The notes below the pieces were generated by a model that did no database searches, was not told the origin of the DNA, and was given only the letters and a program-made list of their open reading frames with translations. Below are positions 38,801 to 45,587 of a stretch of DNA of 64,000 nucleotides, in pieces. The position numbers were made by a program, and so were the translations under genes. Source of the stretch: Acidomonas methanolica (GTDB taxonomy: Bacteria > Pseudomonadota > Alphaproteobacteria > Acetobacterales > Acetobacteraceae); assembly GCF_004346035.1 (NCBI RefSeq), contig NZ_SLZN01000011.1, forward strand, positions 1 through 64,000, written 5' to 3'. Numbering within the stretch: the stretch's first letter is position 1; every line of letters begins with the position of its first letter.

Positions 38801-39034
38801 ATTGTTGACCGTTGCGGTCAGCGCACGCTCGTAATAATAGACCACGCGCCCGGACATATCCAGCGGCATCAACCCGCTATATGTCCAGACGACCGCGACG
38901 ACGGGAATCTTGATATTCGGAAACACGTCGGTCGGCGTCGTGATCGCTGCCCGGATACCGAAGATCAGGATCAGGATGGAGAGAACGACGAAGGTGTAAG
39001 GGCGACGGAGGGCAATGACGACGACCTGATTCAT
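35840..39034 (-). CDS. RND superfamily efflux permease
   Basis: The inner membrane pump has 1064 residues with the twelve-helix RND topology and two large periplasmic loops. The N-terminal helix (TFVVLSILILIFGIRAAITTPTDVFPNIKIPVV) is typical, and LALAVGILVDDATVMIENIDTHLEMG carries the paired TM4 aspartates used in proton relay. ATG 39034 gives MNQVVVIALRRPYT. Members of this branch expel organic molecules, but the substrate cannot be read; metal-pump (CusA) residues are not evident. A sensor kinase and regulator gene pair lies just upstream on the same strand. Confidence 0.93.
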   Translation of the reverse strand: MNQVVVIALRRPYTFVVLSILILIFGIRAAITTPTDVFPNIKIPVVAVVWTYSGLMPLDMSGRVVYYYERALTATVNNIEHIESGSYYGRGIVKVFFQPGTNTSVAQTQITSVSQTIIKQLPIGATPPLILTYNASSVPVMTLQVQNASLSGSRLYNVASNFIRPQLVSVAGAALPNPYGGQSNYVTVDIDPAKLMAHNLSAVDVADALNKQNIVLPAGDQRIGPYDYMVRTNAQPREVETFNNLPLKQVGNAVVYLRDVAHVHYGGAPQANAVLVGGRQAIMMVVMKTGDASTLSVVAGIKALLPQIQPTLPSGTTVKILTDASGFVKDSVRDVVREMVIAALLTSLAVLLFLGSWRSTLIVATSIPLAILCSVAGLQIAGQSINVMTLGGLALAVGILVDDATVMIENIDTHLEMGKELELAIIDAANQIVIPTFVSTTCICIVWMPLFELTGVAGWLFMPMAEAIIFAMVASFILSRTLVPTMANFMLAAQVAEHRNPEAHHRAPGPFKRFQQGFERRFTAFRTSYYELLVRLVAIRGRFVLGFLVCAVLSLGLYLVVGQEFFPEIRSGSLQLHMRAPIGTRLGESGKISTLMEKRIRGYLGDNVETVLNNCGLPFSQMNQAFIPSPTVGTEDCDITVSLKNDASPTAEYRRALRRILTDAFPGTQVTFQPADLTAKILNFGLPSPIDVQVIGRDLYGNYAFATRLAQKLRHIPGLTDVSVQEPMTMPTISITTHRSFALGTGITEQNVARNALTVLSGSSQVGIVYYLSKQGTSQLIDVQTPAYNLQTLNDLKTIPIDRGDGNPQNMQPQLLAALSNITFTGTPAEVAHYNILPVFDIYGSNENLDLGQVSRDVRKVMDSMRKELPHGSRLTLRGQATTMTSAYTQLIIGLVMSIVLVYLIIVVNFQSWLDPFVIITALPGALAGIAWALFLTHTPLSVPALTGAIMCMGTATANAILVVSFARERMDVHADALKAAVEAGYERIRPVLMTALAMIIGMVPMSISNSENAPLGKAVIGGLLVATVATLLFVPCVFAIVHHRKSGSGHPPRGSALEEGARA

Positions 39035-39135
39035 GCCGGCCCCCCGCGCCCGCCGCTCCATGTCCGATTAGTCATTACGATCCCTTTCTCCATCTCGCGC
39101 AGATCAAAGCGCGATGAGACATCCGCTGTCCATCT

Positions 39136-39161
39136 CCGTTGCCTTAAAAAAAGAGCAACGG
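39136..39161 (-). repeat. Inverted repeat between kinase and efflux permease genes
   Basis: CCGTTGC (39136-39142) and GCAACGG (39155-39161) form perfect arms around an A/T-rich 12-base core. The hairpin on the minus strand has its U run in the loop, not after the stem, so it is not a normal terminator. It could be an operator or an RNA stem between kinase and pump cistrons. Confidence 0.6.
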
Positions 39162-39165
39162 AATT

Positions 39166-40656
39166 TCAGTTTTCGAGCGATTCCGTTACCGGATCCATGA
39201 TCGGGGGCGCCACCGGCCGGGAGGCGGCGACGGGCGTTTCGGAGAGTTCCGGCGCGCCCTCCTTCAAGGACGAAAAGGCGATCTCGAACACCGTCCCCGG
39301 CATGACCTGCCGATCATACATTGCCGTTATGGAGAGCCGCGCCTCGTGCAGACGCAGAATGGCTCCGACGAGACTCAGGCCCAGCCCGTTGCCCGGAACG
39401 TGACGGCTCTTGTCGGAGCGATAGAACCGCCCCATCACAGCCGCCCTTTCCGCGGGCGGGATTCCGATCCCGGTATCGGCGACGCTCAGCAGGACATCAC
39501 GCTCCTCGCCATCCCTCTCCGGGGGGCCATAGCCTGCGGCGATCGTGACGCGCCCCCCGGCCCCCGTGAATTTCAACGCATTATCCACGAGGTTGGCCAG
39601 AACCTCAATCAGCAGATCCCGATCTCCCGTCACCGCGAGGCCGCCGGACGGACAATCGGAGACCAGTTCGAGTCCCCGCGCCTCGGCGATGGGTTCGTAG
39701 AGATCGACGATATCGGCCACCAGCGCCACGATGTCCACCCGTCCGAATCCGGCCCGCCGCCGTCCGTTCTCGATCTCGCCGATCCGCAGCAACGCCGTGA
39801 TGACGACGAAGCACTGGTCCAGATCCTGCATCGCCTGCGCCATGACCTCGCGCAGATGTCCGGCGTCGAGGGACTGGGCCGCCGCGCGCTCCAGCCGCGC
39901 CCGCACACGGGAGAGCGGGGTGCGGAGATCATGCGCGATATCGTTGCCGACGTCGCGAATCTCGTCCAGCAGATGTTCCAGCCGGTCCAGCATCCGGTTC
40001 ACCGAGGCGGCGAGCCGCTCCAGATCGTCGCTTCGTCCCCGGCACGGCAACCGCTCGTGCAGATCGCCTTCCATGATGCGGTCGATCGCCTCGTGCATCC
40101 TCTTGATCCGCGCCAGCGCGCGATGACTGAGCACCACACCAGTGGTGAGGGCGAAGACGACCACCGGCACGATGGAAATCAGCATGGCCCGGCGGGTCAG
40201 CGACCGCAATTCCCCCAGGAGATGCAGGGAACGCGCCAGCACGAGATAACGGCCTCCCGGCACGCGGACGGCGAGAAAACGCATCTCATAGGCATCCGCC
40301 CCGGCGGACTGGAACAGGAGCTGATGCACCGTGCCGTCCGGAACCAGGCCCTGAGGCCATTCCTTGATGTCGCCGGCGATATAGTCCCGACGCGCATCGA
40401 ACAGCGCCGCGCCGCTCAGCACGCCGCGCAGATCGGCCTTGGAGCGCTCCCGCACGTCGAATTCGAGTTCGGCGGGCGTCTCCGCCTTGAGCGCGCCCGC
40501 CGCGCGCGTGAGCACCTCCGCCGCGCGATGCCGCTCGAAATGGGTGAGCTGCACAAAGATCAGCGCGAATTGCAGCACCATTCCGGCAATGATGGCCACC
40601 GCCACCGCCAGACTGAGCCGAAAGGTCGCCGTGCGGAAAAGGTCAGTCCGGGACAC
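39166..40656 (-). CDS. Sensor histidine kinase
   Basis: This 496-residue inner membrane kinase has two membrane helices, near residues 13-36 and 156-177, with a periplasmic sensor of about 120 residues between them. A HAMP linker follows to about 235. The HisKA box DIAHDLRTPLSR carries phospho-acceptor His242, and the ATPase region shows LVDNALKFT, DTGIGIP and GNGLGLSL. The start is GTG 40656, which overlaps the response-regulator stop by 14 nt. The partner regulator and the downstream efflux genes suggest that it senses a compound exported by the pump; the ligand is unknown. Confidence 0.93.
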   Translation of the reverse strand: MSRTDLFRTATFRLSLAVAVAIIAGMVLQFALIFVQLTHFERHRAAEVLTRAAGALKAETPAELEFDVRERSKADLRGVLSGAALFDARRDYIAGDIKEWPQGLVPDGTVHQLLFQSAGADAYEMRFLAVRVPGGRYLVLARSLHLLGELRSLTRRAMLISIVPVVVFALTTGVVLSHRALARIKRMHEAIDRIMEGDLHERLPCRGRSDDLERLAASVNRMLDRLEHLLDEIRDVGNDIAHDLRTPLSRVRARLERAAAQSLDAGHLREVMAQAMQDLDQCFVVITALLRIGEIENGRRRAGFGRVDIVALVADIVDLYEPIAEARGLELVSDCPSGGLAVTGDRDLLIEVLANLVDNALKFTGAGGRVTIAAGYGPPERDGEERDVLLSVADTGIGIPPAERAAVMGRFYRSDKSRHVPGNGLGLSLVGAILRLHEARLSITAMYDRQVMPGTVFEIAFSSLKEGAPELSETPVAASRPVAPPIMDPVTESLEN

Positions 40657-41392
40657 GCAACATAAAACCCGCCCCGCGAATGCTGTGGATCAAGGGAGCC
40701 TCCTCCGGCAGATCGATCTTGCGCCGCAACTTGCCGATATGGACATCCACCAGATTGGTCTGGGGGATGAAACGATAATTCCAGACATCTTCCAGCAGCA
40801 TGGTGCGCGTCAACACCTGGTCGGGCCGCCGCATCAGATATTCGAGCAGCCGGAATTCGCGCGGCAGCAATTCGATCTCGCGCCCGTCCCGCCGCACCAT
40901 CCGGTCGATCAGGTCCATCTCCAGCGGCCCGACGCGCAGCATGGTCGCGCGCGTGTCGTTCGGGCGGCGCAGCAGCGCTTCCAGCCGGGCGGCGAGCTCG
41001 TCCATGGCGAAGGGCTTGGTGAGATAGTCGTCGCCCCCCGCCTTCAGCCCGCTCACCCTGTCATCCACCGCCGAGAGCGCGGAAAGAACGAGAACCGGCA
41101 CATTGATGTTCTGCGCGCGCAGCCGCTCGATCACGCCCAGACCGTCGAGCACGGGCAACATGCGGTCCAGCACCATGACGTCGAAATTCTCGTGCATGGC
41201 CGCTTCCAGCGCCGCCTGCCCCGTCCCCTCGTGACGGACGGAGAAGCCCCGCGCGGTCAGTTCCTCGACCACCTCCGCGGCCAGCGTGTCGTCATCCTCG
41301 ACGAAGAGCAAGCGCGGCGCGCCCGCCGCGTCACCCCGCACATCCCCCTGGATATCGGGCCGCTCTTCCCCTGCGATCTCCTTGCTCATCAT
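40643..41392 (-). CDS. OmpR-family response regulator
   Basis: The 249-residue regulator has a receiver domain with the acidic pocket VEDDDTL, the phospho-accepting Asp near residue 76 in VMVLDRMLP and the conserved Lys in LTKPF. A winged helix follows with EIELLPREFRLLEYLMRRPDQVLTR and the C-terminal DVHIGKLRRKID. The N-terminus before PRLLFVED has 25 extra residues from ATG 41392; a later start is possible. It is encoded before its kinase and probably controls the pump operon. Confidence 0.93.
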   Translation of the reverse strand: MMSKEIAGEERPDIQGDVRGDAAGAPRLLFVEDDDTLAAEVVEELTARGFSVRHEGTGQAALEAAMHENFDVMVLDRMLPVLDGLGVIERLRAQNINVPVLVLSALSAVDDRVSGLKAGGDDYLTKPFAMDELAARLEALLRRPNDTRATMLRVGPLEMDLIDRMVRRDGREIELLPREFRLLEYLMRRPDQVLTRTMLLEDVWNYRFIPQTNLVDVHIGKLRRKIDLPEEAPLIHSIRGAGFMLRVPD

Positions 41393-41487
41393 GTTGCTCT
41401 GAATGACGAAGCATGGCGCAAAACGACACTAAATTCGCTTTCACCCAACGCGCTTGCACCTGTTCTGGACGCCATGTCGTGCCTCCT

Positions 41488-42741
41488 TCAGTCTTCCACC
41501 GTCGTCTCGACGAGTTCCGGAAGGTCTTCCTCGGCTTCCTGCACCGCATCCACGGCCCGCAACTTGCGCCCGAGCACACGCGTGCGCCGCCGCGCCTCCT
41601 CGATCGTATTGCCCATCGCCCCTGCATTGCGCGCCAGCCGGTCCAGCACGGCGTCCATCTTCAACATCTCCTGCCGCGTCAGGCCCAGCAGCCGGGAGAT
41701 CGTTTCCGTCCGGTCCTCCAGCGCCAGGGTGACGTAGCCCAGATGCACCGTCCGCAGCAGGGCGGGAATCAGGGCCGGCCCCATGACGATGACCCGATGC
41801 ACGCGCCCGATCTCGTCGATCAGCCCCGGCACGCGCGCCACCTCGGCATAGAGTCCGTCCGTCGGCAGATAGAGGACGGCGAACTCCACCGTCACCGGCG
41901 GGCGGATGTATTTCTCGGCGATCTTGCGCGCCTCCAGCCGCAAGGCGGAGTCCAGCCCGCGCCGCGCCGCGCGCTCGCCCTCGGCATCCGCGCGGTCCAC
42001 CGCCTCCAGCAGACGCTCGTACGCCTCGGTCGGAAACTTGCTGTCGATCGCCAGCACCGGTGGCGCCGAGCCGCGCACCGGCATCCGCACGGCGAACTCC
42101 ACCACCTGCCCGTCCTCCCCCACCCGCGCGTTGTGCTCGTAGGAGCCGGGCGGCAGGACATCGTCCAGAATGGCGCGCAACTGCGCCTCTCCCCACCCGC
42201 CGCGCGTCTTGACGTTGGAAAAGAGCCGCTTGAGATCGCCGATCTGCGCCGTGACCGCCGTGACCTCGCCGATGGCCTTCTGCATCTGGGTGAACTGCTC
42301 GACCACACGCTGGAACGAGGATTGCATCTGCTTCTCGACCGCCTGATGCAACTGCTCGTCCACCGTCTTGCGGATGCGTTCGAGATGCTCGCCATTGACG
42401 CGCGCCATCTCTTTCAGCGCCTCGGCCTGCGCCACCCGCGCCTCGGCCTGATCGCGACCGAGGCCGGTCGACAGCATGGCCAGACGGTCGGTGAGCTCCA
42501 GCCGGAACTGGTCGAGCCGCCCCGAGAGCGCACGCTCGACATCCGTCAGCGCCTGCTGCGCCCGCCCGGCCTCCGCCCGCCGATCCTCGATCAGCCGGTC
42601 CTGCACCGCGCCAAGCCGCACCAGCGCCTCACGCGTGCCGTCATCCTGCGCCGCGCGCGGGCGCAGCCACCCCACGAGCGCGACGAGCACCGCCACACAC
42701 GCGACGATCCACGGCATCATCCCGGCGAGCGACCCGTCCAT
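41488..42741 (-). CDS. rmuC: DNA recombination protein RmuC
   Basis: RmuC-family proteins limit sequence inversions and are predicted nucleases. The 417 residues begin with a membrane helix (MPWIVACVAVLVALVGWL), then a long coiled coil (about 35-165). The conserved C-terminal nuclease-like domain contains RGGWGEAQLRAILDDVLPPGSYEHNARV, VLAIDSKFPTEAYERL and YLPTDGLYAEVA. The Asp/Lys pairs of a PD-(D/E)xK fold are retained. ATG 42741. Confidence 0.9.
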   Translation of the reverse strand: MDGSLAGMMPWIVACVAVLVALVGWLRPRAAQDDGTREALVRLGAVQDRLIEDRRAEAGRAQQALTDVERALSGRLDQFRLELTDRLAMLSTGLGRDQAEARVAQAEALKEMARVNGEHLERIRKTVDEQLHQAVEKQMQSSFQRVVEQFTQMQKAIGEVTAVTAQIGDLKRLFSNVKTRGGWGEAQLRAILDDVLPPGSYEHNARVGEDGQVVEFAVRMPVRGSAPPVLAIDSKFPTEAYERLLEAVDRADAEGERAARRGLDSALRLEARKIAEKYIRPPVTVEFAVLYLPTDGLYAEVARVPGLIDEIGRVHRVIVMGPALIPALLRTVHLGYVTLALEDRTETISRLLGLTRQEMLKMDAVLDRLARNAGAMGNTIEEARRRTRVLGRKLRAVDAVQEAEEDLPELVETTVED

Positions 42742-42825
42742 CCCGAACCTCCCCGATCCCGGCCGAGTCTGGCCCGGCTCATGGACTCCGGTATAAAGGG
42801 CCGCCCACGAAAGAACAAACAGAGA

Positions 42826-43104
42826 TCACGGCTGGAAGACATTTCCATAGGACGCCGCGCCGATTCCCGGGCAGGAGCACGGACCGCCCAGCGGCACGCG
42901 AGTCGGCAGTTTGCAGGTATAGAACCCGGCCTTGCAGGTATAGCCATATCCGGCGATCGGCATACCGGCGGGAGTGGGCCCGGCCGCCGCCGTTCCCTCG
43001 CAGCCGGACAGGGCCAGCGCGCCGCCCCCCGCCAGGGCGAAAACAGCCGCCAGACGCCCGATACCCAAACGCCCGATACGATGATGAATCCCACGCAACG
43101 ACAT
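42826..43104 (-). CDS. Small Cys-containing lipoprotein
   Basis: This 92-residue product has a signal with twin basic N-terminus and the lipobox ALSGC (Cys near residue 35). The mature part is only about 57 residues and holds four further cysteines in YTCKAGFYTCK and PCSC, possibly a small metal-binding or disulfide knot. The protein is not recognised. It is divergent from the TonB receptor gene, with a 126-nt shared region holding a Zur-like palindrome. Confidence 0.6.
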   Translation of the reverse strand: MSLRGIHHRIGRLGIGRLAAVFALAGGGALALSGCEGTAAAGPTPAGMPIAGYGYTCKAGFYTCKLPTRVPLGGPCSCPGIGAASYGNVFQP

Positions 43105-43185
43105 TTCGAAGCATTTCCTTTCGGCAAGAACCCGCGTCGCCCTGAGAACGATGCAGAGGTCATCCGGTTTTTTTTCGAAGACGAT

Positions 43186-43215
43186 TTGAAAATGGTTGAT
43201 ATGTTATATCATACT
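43186..43215 (+). promoter_or_regulatory. Candidate promoter with overlapping Zur-like operator
   Basis: TTGAAA (43186-43191) and CATACT (43210-43215) are 18 bases apart and would start transcription some ten bases before ATG 43231. Overlapping the -10 is GATATGTTATATCATACT (43198-43215), which contains the perfect palindrome TGATAT-GTT-ATATCA (43197-43211). It matches the ATGTTATAACAT core of alphaproteobacterial Zur boxes at 11 of 12 positions (from memory of published motifs). A repressor bound here would block the promoter. A Fur-type site fits less well. Confidence 0.5.
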
Positions 43216-43230
43216 AAATACATTCTTCCC

Positions 43231-45546
43231 ATGACTGCTGCATCCCGTCTTCTCGCCCTCCTTTCCGCCACAGCCCTCGTCACGCCCGAGCTCGCCCAGG
43301 CACAGGAAGCCCCGGCGACACGCGCCCAGACTCCGGCGGCCCCGGCGTCGCGCACCCTGACGCCGGCGCCCACGCGGCAGGCCACGTCGCCTCTCGTCGC
43401 CAGCCGCTCCAGCTTCGATAACGGCTCCTCCCGCCAGACGGTCGCTGAAGGCGTCAGGGCAGGCGAGGAACATATCGTCGTCAACGCGAAGCTCGACCAG
43501 CAGCGCGCCGCTCTCCAGCCCTCGACCGGCGCCACGATCTATCGCTGGTCCCGCAAGGACATCGAAACGATTCCCGGCGGCGACAACGCGCCGCTCAACT
43601 ACGTTCTCCTGCAAGCGCCGGGCGTGGCGCAGGACAGTTACGGGCAGATTCATATCCGCGGCGACCATAACGAGGTCCAGTTCCGCCTCGATGGCGTCGA
43701 ACTCCCCGAGGGGATGGCCGTGTTCGGCCAGACGCTCATGACGCGCTTCGCGCACTCCATGTCGCTCACCACCGGCGCGCTGCCCAGCGAATACGGCTTC
43801 CTTCAGGCGGGCGTCATCGACATCACGACGAAGAACGGCAGCGCCGACCCGGGCGGCAACGCCTCGATCTATGGCGGTGCGCGAGACTATTTCTTTCCGT
43901 CGCTTCAATATGGCGGCCATGCGGGCAAGTGGGACTACTTCGCCACCGGCGATTTCGTGCACAACCGCGTGGGCATCGAGAATCCGACGCCGAAATTCAA
44001 CGCCCTGCACGATCTGACGAACCAGTACCACTATCTCGGCCATCTGCGCTACACGGCGAACGAAACCACCCGGATCAGCCTGACGACCGGGGTGTCCAAT
44101 GCCGAATACCAGTTGCCCAACAATCCGGGACAGCAACGCCAGTTCGCCAATCCGAACTATCTCGGCAGCGCGCTCGAACAAAGCAACTACGGCAGCCTGA
44201 ACAGCGCCAGCCTCAACGAGCGGCAGAAGGAAATCACCGATTTCGGCATCCTCTCGCTCCAGAAGGACATCGGCCGCACGATCAGTCTCCAGACCTCGGC
44301 GGTCGCCCGCTATTCCTCGCTCGGCTACTCGCCCGACCCCCTGGGCGACCTCATCTATAACGGCAACGCCCAACGCGCCCAGCGCTCCGTCTTTTCCTCA
44401 GGGTCGCAGACCGACGTCACCTGGCGCGCGGCACCGACCCATACGGTGCGGTTCGGCTATCAGATCTATGTCGAACGCAACATCTCCAAGACGGACTCCA
44501 CCGTCTATCCGCAGACCGGCGTGGATGCGGAAGGCAATCCCGTCTACTCCGGCAATACGATCAACATCCATGACGGCAACGGCCGCACGGGCTGGCTCTA
44601 CGGGCTCTATGCGCAGGACGAATGGCGGCCCCTGCGCAATCTGACCGTCAATTACGGGCTGCGCTTCGACGGGGTGGACGAATATACCCATTCCAAGCAG
44701 GTCAGCCCGCGCGTCAATATCGTCTGGCGCCCGTGGCGCGGCGGAACGTTCCACGCCGGTTATTCGCGCTATTTCACGCCGCCGCCCTTCGAACTCGTCG
44801 GCGGCACGCAGCTCAACAAATTCGCCAACACCTCGGCGGCTCCCGGAACGTTGCAGGACACGACGGTCAAGGCCGAGCGCGACCATTATTTCGACGCCGG
44901 TTTCGCCCAGGAAATCCTTCCCGGCTGGCACGCCTCGTTCGACGCCTATGTGAAGCTCGCCAAGAATCTGATCGACGAAGGGCAGTTCGGCTCGCCCATC
45001 ATCCTGTCCGCCTTCAATTACCGGCGCGGCCAGGTGAACGGCTACGAGGTCGCGACCGATTACGAGCGCGGGCCGTTCAGCGTCTACGGCAACTTCGCCT
45101 GGTCGCGCGCCATCGGCAAGGACATCGACTCCGCCCAATGGAATTTCGGCCCCGCCGACCTCGCCTATATCCAGCAGCACTGGATTCATCTCGACCATGA
45201 CCAGCGCTGGACCGCCTCGGCGGGCGCGAGCTATCGCTTCTGGCACAAGACGGGCCACCCGCTGATGCTTTCGGCCACCATGGTGTACGGCTCCGGCCTG
45301 CGTCAGGATTCGGACATCCCCAACGGCGCGTCCATTCCGCAATACGAGACCTTCAACCTCGCGCTGGTGCAGAGCTTCAGGGATCTGTTCCACGTCCCGT
45401 TCCTCAAACGCACCCAGTTCCGCCTGGACGTCACCAACCTCTTCGACAAGCGGTACGAGTTGCGTTCCGGCACCGGAATAGGCGTCGGCGCGCCACAATA
45501 TGGGTTGCGGCGCACTATTCTCACGGGCATCTCACAACGTTTCTGA
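43231..45546 (+). CDS. TonB-dependent receptor 1
   Basis: This 771-residue outer membrane receptor imports a ligand using TonB energy. A signal peptide (MTAASRLLALLSATALVTPELAQA) is followed by a Pro/Ala-rich linker, the TonB box EEHIVVNAK near residue 80, and a plug domain (LNYVLLQAPGVAQDSYGQIHIRG). A 22-strand barrel ends with the C-terminal aromatic pattern RTILTGISQRF. Start ATG 43231 was chosen for the signal peptide; in-frame ATGs at 43192 and 43201 exist and no good ribosome site is seen, so the mRNA may be almost leaderless. The Zur-like operator suggests a zinc-related role (ZnuD-like), unproven. Confidence 0.9.
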   Translation: MTAASRLLALLSATALVTPELAQAQEAPATRAQTPAAPASRTLTPAPTRQATSPLVASRSSFDNGSSRQTVAEGVRAGEEHIVVNAKLDQQRAALQPSTGATIYRWSRKDIETIPGGDNAPLNYVLLQAPGVAQDSYGQIHIRGDHNEVQFRLDGVELPEGMAVFGQTLMTRFAHSMSLTTGALPSEYGFLQAGVIDITTKNGSADPGGNASIYGGARDYFFPSLQYGGHAGKWDYFATGDFVHNRVGIENPTPKFNALHDLTNQYHYLGHLRYTANETTRISLTTGVSNAEYQLPNNPGQQRQFANPNYLGSALEQSNYGSLNSASLNERQKEITDFGILSLQKDIGRTISLQTSAVARYSSLGYSPDPLGDLIYNGNAQRAQRSVFSSGSQTDVTWRAAPTHTVRFGYQIYVERNISKTDSTVYPQTGVDAEGNPVYSGNTINIHDGNGRTGWLYGLYAQDEWRPLRNLTVNYGLRFDGVDEYTHSKQVSPRVNIVWRPWRGGTFHAGYSRYFTPPPFELVGGTQLNKFANTSAAPGTLQDTTVKAERDHYFDAGFAQEILPGWHASFDAYVKLAKNLIDEGQFGSPIILSAFNYRRGQVNGYEVATDYERGPFSVYGNFAWSRAIGKDIDSAQWNFGPADLAYIQQHWIHLDHDQRWTASAGASYRFWHKTGHPLMLSATMVYGSGLRQDSDIPNGASIPQYETFNLALVQSFRDLFHVPFLKRTQFRLDVTNLFDKRYELRSGTGIGVGAPQYGLRRTILTGISQRF

Positions 45547-45587
45547 CGGGACTTCCTTCCTGAGTCATCCTATGGTAAAAACCCGGG

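Noticed and set aside
43198-43215. Fur box before TonB receptor 1
   Set aside because: Comparison with the GATAAT-type hexamer model gives only a partial match, whereas the ATGTTATAACAT core of Zur sites fits at 11 of 12 positions. Fur control is not excluded.
41413-43230. Open frame continuing upstream of TonB receptor 1
   Set aside because: The frame runs through rmuC and the lipoprotein gene on the other strand; the signal peptide and TonB box place the real start near 43231.
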